Made by a program: the position numbers and the translations under genes
From: Bacteroidota bacterium
Lineage (GTDB): Bacteria > Bacteroidota > Bacteroidia > AKYH767-A > OLB10
Direction: 5' to 3'
NCBI GenBank assembly: GCA_024643795.1
Contig: JAHEMF010000002.1
Span: 1 to 64,000 of the forward strand
Length of the DNA: 64,000 nucleotides
Shown: positions 52,884 through 61,159 of the stretch, piece by piece
How the letters are laid out: the number at the start of each line of letters is the position of its first letter
How positions within the stretch are numbered: the first letter of the stretch is position 1
The notes under the pieces: generated by a model
The model's database searches: none
The model's input: only the letters and a program-made list of their open reading frames with translations
What the model was told of the DNA's origin: nothing

Positions 52884-54197
52884 TCATTTTTCAGCTAGCG
52901 TTTTTTTATATGTGCTAAGGCATCGTTCACGAGCAAATTTGTGCTCAACAATAGCATCAGGATATTCTGGTTCCTGGAATTCGGGAACCCACTTTTTTAT
53001 ATAAGAAAATTCAGGATCGAATTTTCTTGTTTGTTCATACGGATTAAATATCCTGAAATAGGGTGCAGCATCGCATCCTGAACCTGCTGCCCATTGCCAC
53101 CCTCCATTGTTGGAGGAAAGTTCAAAGTCAAGCAATTTTTCTGCAAAATATGCTTCACCCCAACGCCAATCGATAAGCAAATGCTTGGTAAGAAAACTGG
53201 CAGTTATCATACGTAAACGGTTGTGCATGAATCCTGTTGTATTCAGTTGTCGCATACCGGCATCAACTATAGGGTATCCAGTTTTCCCCTGGCACCACCT
53301 ATCAAATTCTGCTTCATTGTTTCTCCAGGTTAAACGATCATAATCTTTCTTGAATGCGCTATCTACAACATATGGGAAATGCCACATGATCATCATATAA
53401 AATTCCCGCCAGATGAGTTCATTTAACCAGGTTTGCGAACCAACTTCCAATGCCTTTGAAACAAGTTGTCTGATGCTTACCGTTCCAAATCGTAAATGAA
53501 CACTCACATGACTGGTCGCATCCATTGCAGGGTAGTCTCGATTTTCATGATACGCTTTGAGTAATGAATCTCCCAGATTTGGAGAAGGTACTTTGAGGTC
53601 TGAGGCTTTAAATCCAAATGATTCCAGTTTAGGATACTCAGCACTTTCCATGGGGGAAAAACAATTGTTATTTATGGGGAAGTTTGAACCAGCATGAAAA
53701 TTAGGGTCCAGCTTATCAAGCCACCTGTTCTTATAGGGTGTAAAAACCACATAAGGAGTCCCATTATCTTTTAAAATATCTGACCTTTCAAATATCACCT
53801 GGTCTTTGAAGGTATGAAACTCTATTCCTTGTGAGTTAAGTAGTTCTTTAACTTTATAGTCTCTTTTGGTAGCATAAGGTTCATAATCATGATTTGTGTA
53901 TACGGCATGCACCGGAAATTCTGACAAGATTTTTTTCCATTCTTCTGTCGGTTCCCCATACCTTATCATCAAACCTGACCCATAATCTTGTAATGTATTG
54001 TGGATAGATAGTAACTGATTATAAATGAATGTGACCCTTGCATCATGTTTGTTTGTGAGCTTGTCCAGGATGTTTTTGTCAAATATGAATAAACACTGAA
54101 CCTTGAAACCAGATCGCAATGCTTGCTGCAATGCAGTGTTATCATCTAAACGAAGGTCGCGCCTGAACCAGAAGAAAACCGGTTTTGGGTTTCCCAT
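52884..54197 (-). CDS. phrB: deoxyribodipyrimidine photolyase
   Basis: A 437-residue class I photolyase/cryptochrome that repairs cyclobutane pyrimidine dimers using blue light and FAD. The N-terminal antenna domain starts FFWFRRDLRLDDNTAL. The FAD domain contains LIWREFYMMIMWHFP, GYPIVDAGMRQLNTTGFMHNRLRM (Trp/His region, about 310-333; longer than quoted elsewhere), then GGWQWAAGSGCDAAPYFRIF with FNPYEQTRKFDP. These are the features of true CPD photolyases rather than DASH cryptochromes. It is the second gene of an operon with the TIGR01777 oxidoreductase (1-base gap), next to a B12-photoreceptor regulator. Confidence 0.92.
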   Translation of the reverse strand: MGNPKPVFFWFRRDLRLDDNTALQQALRSGFKVQCLFIFDKNILDKLTNKHDARVTFIYNQLLSIHNTLQDYGSGLMIRYGEPTEEWKKILSEFPVHAVYTNHDYEPYATKRDYKVKELLNSQGIEFHTFKDQVIFERSDILKDNGTPYVVFTPYKNRWLDKLDPNFHAGSNFPINNNCFSPMESAEYPKLESFGFKASDLKVPSPNLGDSLLKAYHENRDYPAMDATSHVSVHLRFGTVSIRQLVSKALEVGSQTWLNELIWREFYMMIMWHFPYVVDSAFKKDYDRLTWRNNEAEFDRWCQGKTGYPIVDAGMRQLNTTGFMHNRLRMITASFLTKHLLIDWRWGEAYFAEKLLDFELSSNNGGWQWAAGSGCDAAPYFRIFNPYEQTRKFDPEFSYIKKWVPEFQEPEYPDAIVEHKFARERCLSTYKKTLAEK

Positions 54198-54198
54198 A

Positions 54199-55110
54199 TC
54201 AGTTAATAAGGTTTTTTATGGCTTTATCAGCTCTGTCGAACTTAAACTTAAATCCGGCTTTTATTATCTTCTCGGAAGATGCCCGGCTTCCTTCGGTTAG
54301 GAGAATTGCCATGCCACCCAGAAATAATTTTAGAATAGGCGCAGGTACCCGAACGGTCAAATAAAGGCCGCCAAGGACCTGTTTGAAAAGGGTCACCAAA
54401 TTCCGCATGCTTAGTGGGCCAGGCGACACAGCATTGTAAGTGCCACGGAATTGATTCTGGCTAATACAGGCTGATATCAGGCAACACAGATCTTCAATAT
54501 GTATCCAGCTTAAATATTGTTCTCCAGTTCCATAAACCGGAGCTATTCTGAACTTAAAAGGGATAAGTGTAGTGGGGAAAAATCCACCCTCCTTTGCAAG
54601 CACATTTCCAATTCTTAAGATAACATTTCTGACTTCAGGTGAAGCTTTTTCTGATTCAGCTTCCCAACGAGTGCATACATTTCCAAGAAAATTTGTAACG
54701 GCAGGACTGTCTTCATGCACTATTGACATACCTGTATCACCATAGATACCGGTTGCTGAAGAGTGAATCATTACCTTAACCTCTGATCCGGCACTTTTTA
54801 CTTTATTAACTAAAAGCCGGGTCGATATTACTCTGCTGTTCATGATCTCCCGCTTTCGCCATGGTGTCCATAAGCTGTCAGCAATTCCGGCACCACTCAA
54901 ATTTACCACAGCTTCTACACCATTCAATGCCTCATCATCAAACTCGTTTTTCATGGGGTCCCAATGGAATACGTTTTCTGAGGGTCTCGAAGGGCCTCTT
55001 GTCAGGATCTTGATCTTGTATCCGGAGGCGGCCAAAAGCAATGAAAGGTGTTGACCTACAAGGCCGGATCCGCCGGCTATTAGAACAGATTTATTGCGAT
55101 TCAACTGCAC
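54199..55110 (-). CDS. TIGR01777 family SDR oxidoreductase (YfcH-like)
   Basis: A 303-residue epimerase-like SDR protein. The NAD(P) site VLIAGGSGLVGQHLS opens the protein; VNLSGAGIADSLWTPWRKRE, IHSSATGIYGD and SWIHIEDLCCLI are TIGR01777 signatures. A C-terminal DUF1731-like tail is present (LGGMAILLTEGSRASSEKII). Its reaction is unknown. The start is GTG at 55110. It shares a divergent intergenic region with the ferredoxin-photoreceptor operon and leads the photolyase gene. Members of this family are known to me from light-induced regulons next to photolyases. Confidence 0.87.
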   Translation of the reverse strand: MQLNRNKSVLIAGGSGLVGQHLSLLLAASGYKIKILTRGPSRPSENVFHWDPMKNEFDDEALNGVEAVVNLSGAGIADSLWTPWRKREIMNSRVISTRLLVNKVKSAGSEVKVMIHSSATGIYGDTGMSIVHEDSPAVTNFLGNVCTRWEAESEKASPEVRNVILRIGNVLAKEGGFFPTTLIPFKFRIAPVYGTGEQYLSWIHIEDLCCLISACISQNQFRGTYNAVSPGPLSMRNLVTLFKQVLGGLYLTVRVPAPILKLFLGGMAILLTEGSRASSEKIIKAGFKFKFDRADKAIKNLIN

Positions 55111-55274
55111 AAATATTTAACAAAATCCCACAAGTATAAGTTTTGATCAGGCCCTTAGGCCCTCAGGTGCCTCAAAATTAACGTATTTTGTTGAGTCAAT
55201 TTGTTGAAAACTTTAACAACTCTCATTGGTTTAACTATTATCAAACACTAATGTTAAGCCTAAATTTGTTGAAT
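55111..55274. promoter_or_regulatory. divergent regulatory region of the light-response locus
   Basis: This 164-base region separates the oxidoreductase-photolyase operon from the ferredoxin-photoreceptor operon. TTGTTGA occurs at 55188-55194, 55201-55207 and 55266-55272; TAACAA-type inverted copies are at 55214-55220 and 55118-55123. A GC-rich patch has overlapping direct copies of GGCCCTYAGG (55150-55159 and 55158-55167). MerR-type CarH proteins bind direct repeats, so these are candidate operators; which of them is used is not known. Confidence 0.5.
55261..55268 (+). promoter_or_regulatory. -7 promoter box of the ferredoxin-photoreceptor operon
   Basis: TAAATTTG, a full TAnnTTTG match, overlaps the third TTGTTGA copy and ends 6 bases before ATG 55275. 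A repressor bound at the repeat would block it. Confidence 0.45.
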
Positions 55275-55610
55275 ATGAAGTATAAGAAGCATGTTTTTAT
55301 TTGTACCAACCAGCGTCCTGATGGAAGTAGAGTATGTTGTGGTGAACAGCATGGGCTTGAATTAGTGCGTGAATTTAAGAAGCAAATAAAAGACAGGGGG
55401 TTGAATACCGAGATCCGTGCTCAAAAGGCTGGATGTATGGATACTTGTGAACTGGGTCCTAGTGTAGTGGTGTACCCTGAAGGAGTATTTTATGGTGGTG
55501 TAAATACCACAGATGTTAATGAAATTGTAGAAAGTCACCTAAAAAATGATAGGGTAGTTGAAAGGCTGGTTATGAATTTTGATGCTGATGACACAAAATC
55601 AGGAAATTGA
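55275..55610 (+). CDS. thioredoxin-like [2Fe-2S] ferredoxin
   Basis: A 111-residue protein of the thioredoxin-fold ferredoxin family. The cluster ligands are visible as C10, C21 or C22, C54 and C58 (HVFICTNQ; RVCCGEQHG; KAGCMDTCELGPSVVVYPEG). It should carry electrons in the cytosol; the partner is unknown. The frame is open upstream to 55188, but ATG 55275 begins the conserved KHVFICTNQRP strand. It is the first gene of a run with a 120-residue unknown and a B12-photoreceptor regulator, so redox chemistry may be part of the light response (inference). Confidence 0.85.
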   Translation: MKYKKHVFICTNQRPDGSRVCCGEQHGLELVREFKKQIKDRGLNTEIRAQKAGCMDTCELGPSVVVYPEGVFYGGVNTTDVNEIVESHLKNDRVVERLVMNFDADDTKSGN

Positions 55611-55944
55611 GAAGTACCGGAATGACCTGGAGGTTATCAGAAACACGGCAGAGCAGGTTATCAAAGATTTTGACCTCTATGGTCATAATATAACCTTCTC
55701 AGGTGATGAGTCCATGGCATACCGGGAACTTGAACAGCAATTGGTTCCATTGCTCGAAACTGTTTACAAGAGATCTGGAAGTGAATTCAGGAATCTGATG
55801 TATAGAATAGATGTAAGTGAAACTGATGCAAACAAGGCACTCGAATACCCTGATGAACGGGGAAGATTTTTGCAATTAGCAGGTCTGGTGCTTGAGCGCG
55901 AATTTATGAAATGTGTGACCAGAAAGTTATTTAGTAGTAAGTAG
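55582..55944 (+). CDS. conserved-looking small protein, unknown function
   Basis: A 120-residue soluble protein with a mostly helical, charged sequence. The start region (QEIEKYRNDLEVIRNTAEQV) could form a coiled coil. GHNITFSGDESMAYRELEQQ and a C-terminal helix (GRFLQLAGLVLEREFMKCV) are recognisable but match no family I can name. It overlaps the ferredoxin gene by about 29 bases and ends 39 bases before the photoreceptor gene, so it is probably co-transcribed with both. Starts at 55582 or 55588 are equally possible. No catalytic motif is visible. Confidence 0.65.
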   Translation: MLMTQNQEIEKYRNDLEVIRNTAEQVIKDFDLYGHNITFSGDESMAYRELEQQLVPLLETVYKRSGSEFRNLMYRIDVSETDANKALEYPDERGRFLQLAGLVLEREFMKCVTRKLFSSK

Positions 55945-55983
55945 AAAAAACAATAGTCCTTTCAGCAATGTTAAGGTGTTAAT

Positions 55984-56865
55984 ATGAATAATTTCACCAT
56001 AAAAGATATAGAGAATTTGACTGGTATCAAGTCTCATACTCTCAGGATCTGGGAGCAAAGGTATGGTATACCTAATCCAAAACGAACTTCTACAAATATC
56101 CGGTTTTACGATAACGACGACCTGAAGCTGTTGCTGAATGTATCACTTTTGAACCGCAAGGGACATAAAATATCTCACATTACTGCTTTGTCGAAAGAGG
56201 AAATGGAAAAAATGATCCTTTCCTATTCATCCGAAACCACGGATACGAATGTTCAACTCGATTGTCTGATGTCTGCTATGTTCAACTTAGATGAAGCAGC
56301 TTTTGAAAGGATGCTTTCCACTCATTTGATGAAACAGGGTCTTGAGAAAACATTACTTGAACTGTTTTTCCCATTTCTTAATAAGATCGGGTTTTTGTGG
56401 CAAGCCGGACAGGTTCATCCTGCATTCGAACATTTTTTGAGTAACCTGATCAGACAAAAGGTGATAGTTGCCATAGATGCACAGTCAGCAGCAAGAAAAA
56501 AAGATGCTAAAACTTTTGTCTTGTACCTGCCTTCAAGTGAGATGCATGAACTGGGATTGTTATTTGCAAATTATCTCATACGCTCACGCGGACATCACTC
56601 GATCTATCTGGGTCAGAACTTACCATGTCCTGAATTAAAGCTGATATTGGATAAGTGTAATAGCGACTACATACTTACAGTTCTAACCAATGCGCAGGAT
56701 GATATTCAAAAGTTCATCAACGATCTCTCATCCCAATACTCTGACAAACAGATAATCATTTCAGGCAGGCAGGTATGTATGGCACAATCACTGAAGGCTC
56801 CTAAAAATGTGACATTGGTTTATGATATGAAAGAATTGGTTGGTTTGATTGATTCTGTAAAATAG
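55984..56865 (+). CDS. CarH/LitR-like cobalamin-dependent photoreceptor regulator
   Basis: A 293-residue MerR-family regulator. Residues 1-70 form the winged-helix domain (FTIKDIENLTGIKSHTLRIW, EQRYGIPNPKRTSTNIRFY). The middle helical bundle carries W139 and E149-H150, the exact W-x9-EH spacing that caps the adenosyl group in CarH. The C-terminal B12-binding domain has E-x-H-x-x-G with the lower ligand H188, then SIYLGQNLP. CarH binds adenosylcobalamin as a dark tetramer and represses; light breaks the Co-C bond and releases DNA. Here residue 140 is Gln where the Thermus protein has the His that ligates cobalt after light. The likely target is the divergent photolyase operon. Confidence 0.87.
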   Translation: MNNFTIKDIENLTGIKSHTLRIWEQRYGIPNPKRTSTNIRFYDNDDLKLLLNVSLLNRKGHKISHITALSKEEMEKMILSYSSETTDTNVQLDCLMSAMFNLDEAAFERMLSTHLMKQGLEKTLLELFFPFLNKIGFLWQAGQVHPAFEHFLSNLIRQKVIVAIDAQSAARKKDAKTFVLYLPSSEMHELGLLFANYLIRSRGHHSIYLGQNLPCPELKLILDKCNSDYILTVLTNAQDDIQKFINDLSSQYSDKQIIISGRQVCMAQSLKAPKNVTLVYDMKELVGLIDSVK

Positions 56866-56867
56866 AA

Positions 56868-58145
56868 TTAACCGGCGATCACGAGATAGTAATTCTTTTT
56901 TCCTTTTTGCACTAATATATACTTATCATTCAAAAGGTTCTTGACATCAACGACAAATGATATGTCAGAAACCTTTTCCTTGTTAAGGCTCACACCACCT
57001 CCTGTTATCATTTTTCTGGCTTCGCCTCTTGAAGGAAAAACTTCGGTTTTATCGGAAAGGAATTCAACCACACCTATCCCTGTTTCCAGTTCAGACCTGT
57101 TTAAGTTGACTTGAGGAACCCCTTCCATTACTGATAACAATAATTTTTCCGGAATTGATTGTAACTGATCTGCGGTTGACCGTCCAAATAGGATCTCTGA
57201 TGCTTCAACAGAATTGTTATAATCTGTTTCTGAGTGGACTCTGATAGTCAGATCCTTTGCCAGTGCTTTTTGAAGGAGACGGGCAGCCGGATTTTCTGCA
57301 TGATCTTTTTCTAAAGCACTGATCTCTTCCTGAGACAGCAATGAAAATATTCTTAAAAACTTGCCGGCATCTTCATCACTGCTATTGAGCCAGAATTGAT
57401 AAAACATATATGGCGAAGTACGTTCAGGGTCCAGCCATACATTTCCTTTTTCTGTTTTCCCGAACTTGCCACCATCAGCTTTAGTTATAAGGGGGTTTGT
57501 AAGGGCAAATGCTTCACCTCCTGCCATCCTGCGTATCAACTCTGAACCGGTAACAATGTTACCCCATTGATCGGATCCTCCCATCTGAACCTTGCAATTC
57601 TTGTTCTTGTGTAACCAGTAAAAGTCATATCCCTGAACAAGCTGATATGAGAATTCAGTAAACGAGATACCTGATTCAAGTCTGTTTTGAACTGAATCTT
57701 TTGACATCATATAGCTTACCGTAATATGTTTGCCCACCTCCCTTATAAAATCAAGAAAGTTCATGTTTTTGAACCAGTCATAATTGTTCACTATTTCTGC
57801 GCTGTTTTCTGAAGTGCCAAAATCGAGGAATTTCTCCAGCTGTTTTTTGATACACTCTTCATTATGACGAAGTGTTGCTTCATCGAGTAGGTTCCGCTCT
57901 TCTGATTTACCTGATGGATCACCTACCATTCCTGTGGCTCCTCCAACCAATGCAATTGGTTTATGGCCGTACCGCTGAAAATGTACCAGCAACATTATTG
58001 GTACCAGATTTCCAATATGAAGTGAATCGGAAGTTGGATCAAATCCCGCATATCCGGTAATGCTTCCTGAATCAAGAAGCTCTTTGGTGCCGGGCATAAT
58101 ATCGTGGATCATTCCACGCCATTGTAACTCTTCTATAAATCCCAT
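56868..58145 (-). CDS. tyrS: tyrosyl-tRNA synthetase
   Basis: A 425-residue class I synthetase that attaches tyrosine to tRNA-Tyr. The catalytic core has [16 protein letters not shown] (HIGH motif, about 32-47), [39 protein letters not shown] and the KMSKS counterpart GKFGKTEKG (about 230). A C-terminal S4-type RNA-binding domain is visible ([19 protein letters not shown]). A TTG codon lies one residue upstream; ATG 58145 is preferred. It converges on the photoreceptor gene with a 2-base gap. Confidence 0.95.
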   Translation of the reverse strand: MGFIEELQWRGMIHDIMPGTKELLDSGSITGYAGFDPTSDSLHIGNLVPIMLLVHFQRYGHKPIALVGGATGMVGDPSGKSEERNLLDEATLRHNEECIKKQLEKFLDFGTSENSAEIVNNYDWFKNMNFLDFIREVGKHITVSYMMSKDSVQNRLESGISFTEFSYQLVQGYDFYWLHKNKNCKVQMGGSDQWGNIVTGSELIRRMAGGEAFALTNPLITKADGGKFGKTEKGNVWLDPERTSPYMFYQFWLNSSDEDAGKFLRIFSLLSQEEISALEKDHAENPAARLLQKALAKDLTIRVHSETDYNNSVEASEILFGRSTADQLQSIPEKLLLSVMEGVPQVNLNRSELETGIGVVEFLSDKTEVFPSRGEARKMITGGGVSLNKEKVSDISFVVDVKNLLNDKYILVQKGKKNYYLVIAG

Positions 58146-58161
58146 CAACTAAAAATTTGCC

Positions 58162-58169
58162 CAAAGATA
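58162..58169 (-). promoter_or_regulatory. -7 promoter box of tyrS
   Basis: Reverse-strand TATCTTTG, a full TAnnTTTG match, ends 16 bases before the tyrS ATG, facing the divergent SDR promoter. No T-box leader fits in this 72-base gap. Confidence 0.45.
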
Positions 58170-58184
58170 CATGTTACATAACAA

Positions 58185-58213
58185 TTGGTAAGCACTCCTA
58201 ATGATTACATTTG
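58185..58213 (+). promoter_or_regulatory. complete promoter of the SDR gene (TTG, 18 bases, TACATTTG)
   Basis: TTG at 58185-58187, an 18-base spacer and TACATTTG at 58206-58213 match the Bacteroidota vegetative promoter exactly. The box ends 4 bases before ATG 58218, predicting transcription from the start codon itself. Confidence 0.7.
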
Positions 58214-58217
58214 CAGC

Positions 58218-59216
58218 ATGATATTAGTGACAGGTGGCACAGGTTTATTAGGATCCCGACTATTATTTGATCTTGTTCAAAGTGGTCATTTTGTGCGGGC
58301 TGTAAAAAGGCCTCAGTCAAGAATGAATTGTGTAAACCGGTATTTCAATAACCATCCTGAACTACTCAGCAAAATAGAGTGGGTGGAGGCAGACATTACA
58401 GACTATTATTCCATTGAGGACGCTTTGCGCGATGTGCAAATGGTTTACCATTGTGCTGCCCGTGTTTCTTTTTACTCAGGTGACAGAGATAAAATACTCA
58501 ATGAAAATATAAGCGGAACAGCCAATGTGGTTAATGCATGTTTAGAAAATGGTGCAATAAGACTGCTGTATGTTAGCTCTGTAGCTGCCCTGGGAAGATC
58601 TGAGCAAGGAGAGAATATTGATGAGAGTTCATCGTGGAAAACCTCTCCATATAATTCAATTTATGCAATAAGTAAATATGCAGCTGAACGTGAAGTTTGG
58701 AGGGGCATGGCCGAAGGACTCAATGCTGTGATCATTAACCCTTCTATTATACTTGGTCCGGGGAATTGGAAAACCGACAGTAGCATGCTTTTTACAAGAA
58801 TATGGAATGGGCTTAAATTTTATTCGGATGGAATAAATGGTTTTGTTGGACTTGAAGATACAGTGCAATGTATGATCAGGCTTATGGAAAGTGGAGTAAG
58901 GTCTGAGAGGTTTATTGTTTCAGCTGAGAATATGGGATTTCGCGAACTTTTTAATTTGATAGCTGATGGCTTACACAAGCCCCGGCCTTCAATTCATGCA
59001 GGTCCTTTGTTATCAGGCATTGCCTGGAGGCTGGATGCGTTGCGCTCTGCTGTTACCGGAAAGAAACCAGCTATCACAAGAGAAAATGTTGTTTCCGCAT
59101 CCAAGCGGTCATACTACAATAACCAAAAGATAAAACGCAGTATAGGTATAGAATTTAAGCCTGTAAATTATGTTGTAAATGAAACAGCAGATATTTTTTT
59201 GGCTGACAAGAAATAA
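58218..59216 (+). CDS. NAD(P)-dependent SDR reductase/epimerase
   Basis: A 332-residue extended-SDR protein resembling dihydroflavonol-4-reductase and 3-beta-hydroxysteroid dehydrogenase. ILVTGGTGLLGSRLLFDL opens the Rossmann fold; VYHCAARVSFYSGDRD, YVSSVAALGRS and the catalytic YAISKYAAERE (Y-x3-K, about 150) follow. INPSIILGPGNWKTDSS is typical of this group. The substrate is unknown. It is a single gene with an unusually clear promoter. The start ATG 58218 is supported by that promoter and by the conserved N-terminus. Confidence 0.87.
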   Translation: MILVTGGTGLLGSRLLFDLVQSGHFVRAVKRPQSRMNCVNRYFNNHPELLSKIEWVEADITDYYSIEDALRDVQMVYHCAARVSFYSGDRDKILNENISGTANVVNACLENGAIRLLYVSSVAALGRSEQGENIDESSSWKTSPYNSIYAISKYAAEREVWRGMAEGLNAVIINPSIILGPGNWKTDSSMLFTRIWNGLKFYSDGINGFVGLEDTVQCMIRLMESGVRSERFIVSAENMGFRELFNLIADGLHKPRPSIHAGPLLSGIAWRLDALRSAVTGKKPAITRENVVSASKRSYYNNQKIKRSIGIEFKPVNYVVNETADIFLADKK

Positions 59217-59217
59217 A

Positions 59218-60249
59218 TCAGGCTGTTGAGCTCTGATTCCATCGGCTTTTTCTGAAAACAGCGTGAGCATTTTTTTTCACCTTTCCTTTGCGCAATTTCT
59301 TTTGTTCATCAATTGGAAGGTGGATAAATTCTACACATTTATCGCCACAGCATCCTTCATGTTTTTTCCTGCAATCATCGCATTGAATAAAAAGCATATG
59401 GCATTCATCATTAGCGCAATTCACATGATTGTCGCATTTGTTGCCACATTGGTGGCATTCAGAAATTACCTCATCGCTGATCCTCTCACCGAGTCTTTCA
59501 TCGAAAACAAAATTTTTACCTATGAAAGTGGAATCGAGATTTTGTAATTTAACCTGTCGTGCATAATCAATTATCCCTCCGTGCAACTGATTGACATCTG
59601 AGAAACCTTTGTGTTTAAAATAAGCACTTGCCTTTTCGCATCTAATACCACCGGTACAATAAAGTAAAATCTTACTGTCCTTATTGTCTTTAACTGACTC
59701 AACCGCTGCAGGTAGTGTGTCTCTGAAAGTATCAGTATCAGGAAGGATCGCGCCCTTGAAAAAACCGACTTCACTTTCATAATGATTGCGCATGTCTATC
59801 ACAATAGTAGACGGATCTTTCAAAGCTTCATTGAATTCCAAAGCAGAAAGGTGCTTACCTACATTGGTCACATCAAATTCATTATCATTGAGTCCGTCAG
59901 CAACTATCTTGTTACGTACTTTAACAATAAGCTTGTAAAATGATTTGCCATTATCTTCAACAGCGATCTTGAACGGCATATCAGATAGTCCCGCTGTATG
60001 ATCAAGCAGATCCTTGAACGGCCCCATATTAAATTCTGGGATGCTTATCTGAGCATTTATACCTTCGTGGGCAACATAGATACGTCCTAATATATTTAAC
60101 TCATCGAAATCTTTATAGAGTTCATTTCGAAAATTATCGGGTTCTTCGATGTTAACATACCTGTAAAAAGAAAGCGTGACCCTGCTGAATTCTTCATCAG
60201 CAAGTCTTTTCTTCAGCTCTTCTTTCGAATATATATTGTAAAGAGGCAT
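59218..60249 (-). CDS. trhO: tRNA uridine(34) hydroxylase (rhodanese domain)
   Basis: A 343-residue protein of the TrhO/YceA group, which hydroxylates U34 of certain tRNAs using molecular oxygen on the way to 5-methoxyuridine. The N-terminal acylphosphatase-like part ([16 protein letters not shown]) precedes a rhodanese domain with active-site Cys198 in [14 protein letters not shown]. The C-terminal Cys-rich tail (about 265-305: [29 protein letters not shown]) is usual for longer members and probably binds zinc. It ends with a basic tail. Confidence 0.9.
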   Translation of the reverse strand: MPLYNIYSKEELKKRLADEEFSRVTLSFYRYVNIEEPDNFRNELYKDFDELNILGRIYVAHEGINAQISIPEFNMGPFKDLLDHTAGLSDMPFKIAVEDNGKSFYKLIVKVRNKIVADGLNDNEFDVTNVGKHLSALEFNEALKDPSTIVIDMRNHYESEVGFFKGAILPDTDTFRDTLPAAVESVKDNKDSKILLYCTGGIRCEKASAYFKHKGFSDVNQLHGGIIDYARQVKLQNLDSTFIGKNFVFDERLGERISDEVISECHQCGNKCDNHVNCANDECHMLFIQCDDCRKKHEGCCGDKCVEFIHLPIDEQKKLRKGKVKKNAHAVFRKSRWNQSSTA

Positions 60250-60269
60250 GGATGCAGGTCAATAAATTT

Positions 60270-60503
60270 TCAGGATGCAGAAGATCGGCGGTTCTTATAC
60301 CAGATCCCAAAAGCGATTCCACCCATAAGATAAGGGATCGCCATCAGGTATAGGATACCTGAATTTAAACCAACACCTACTTTCCTGTCTTCTTCATTCA
60401 GGCTCGACTGAGCTACAGCACGGCACATAGAACACTGAGCTAAAACTGACTCAGAAGAAACAGCCAATAAAATGATAATCAGTATGATGCGTAATGCTTT
60501 CAT
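60270..60503 (-). CDS. small exported membrane protein with CxxC motif
   Basis: A 77-residue protein with a signal peptide (IILIIILLAVSSESVLAQ), a CSMC motif at residues 24-27 just after the likely cleavage site, and one C-terminal helix (GILYLMAIPYLMGGIAFGIW) ending in basic residues. I know no function. It lies 37 bases after the DUF420 gene on the same strand and forms the tail of the oxidase cluster, so a role in oxidase assembly or metal delivery is possible (inference). ATG 60503 is chosen because the signal peptide begins there. Confidence 0.65.
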   Translation of the reverse strand: MKALRIILIIILLAVSSESVLAQCSMCRAVAQSSLNEEDRKVGVGLNSGILYLMAIPYLMGGIAFGIWYKNRRSSAS

Positions 60504-60540
60504 TGTTCGATGCAAAGCACAAATATACAAATAATGCAGG

Positions 60541-61083
60541 TCAGAAGCTATAGTACGGGCTAATCATCAGGTATACTGCTACCCCGGAGGCAGTAACATA
60601 TAACCAAATGGGATATGACCAACGGGTGAGTTTACGATGTGAAGCGATCTTTCCGGTCAACCCATAGTAAAAAGACACCAATACCATCGGTAGCACCACT
60701 GCTGCTAATATAATATGGGTGACGAGGATGGTTAGATAAACAGGCCGGATAGGATTTTCGGTTGGGAATTTGGTCTCAATACCGTATGAATGAAAAAGGA
60801 CGTATGAAAGCAAAAAAATGGTCGATAAAAAGAAGGCGGTCAGGTTGAGTTTTTTGTGGATGCTTATTTTCTTCTTTTTAATAAAATACAATGATGCTAT
60901 AAGCAATATGCAACATGTTCCGTTCAGGAATGCATTTAATGTTGGTAAGTAGGAAACAAAATCAGGTATGTGTTCCGCCTTGGGTAGAGATCCAAGAATG
61001 AGTACTAGTAAAAAAACTATAGCAGAAACTATATAAACTATGCGAAGTGTAACTTTTTCTGATAGATCCTTAAGTATCTCCAT
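60541..61083 (-). CDS. DUF420 membrane protein (CtaM-like)
   Basis: A 180-residue protein with five likely membrane helices. The conserved His residues of DUF420 are visible in LPTLNAFLNGTCCILL (first region), FFLSTIFLLSYVLFHSYG and ILVTHIILAAVVLP with SHRKLTRWSYPIWLYVTASG. DUF420 proteins such as Bacillus CtaM are needed to make active heme-copper oxidases. It lies 76 bases beyond the SCO gene on the same strand. Confidence 0.85.
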   Translation of the reverse strand: MEILKDLSEKVTLRIVYIVSAIVFLLVLILGSLPKAEHIPDFVSYLPTLNAFLNGTCCILLIASLYFIKKKKISIHKKLNLTAFFLSTIFLLSYVLFHSYGIETKFPTENPIRPVYLTILVTHIILAAVVLPMVLVSFYYGLTGKIASHRKLTRWSYPIWLYVTASGVAVYLMISPYYSF

Positions 61084-61159
61084 TATTAATTGCTAAAGTA
61101 GTTTTTCAGATAGAACAGTATAGGTCTCGAAATAGTATAATACACATTACAATATAGGG

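Noticed and set aside
55188-55274. N-terminal extension of the ferredoxin
   Set aside because: It would translate the repeat-rich regulatory region and opens with TTG; the family fold begins at ATG 55275.
59218-60249. Cys-rich tail of TrhO as a novel zinc-finger fusion
   Set aside because: Longer members of the family, including E. coli YceA as I recall it, carry a similar Cys-rich C-terminus, so it is a normal feature.
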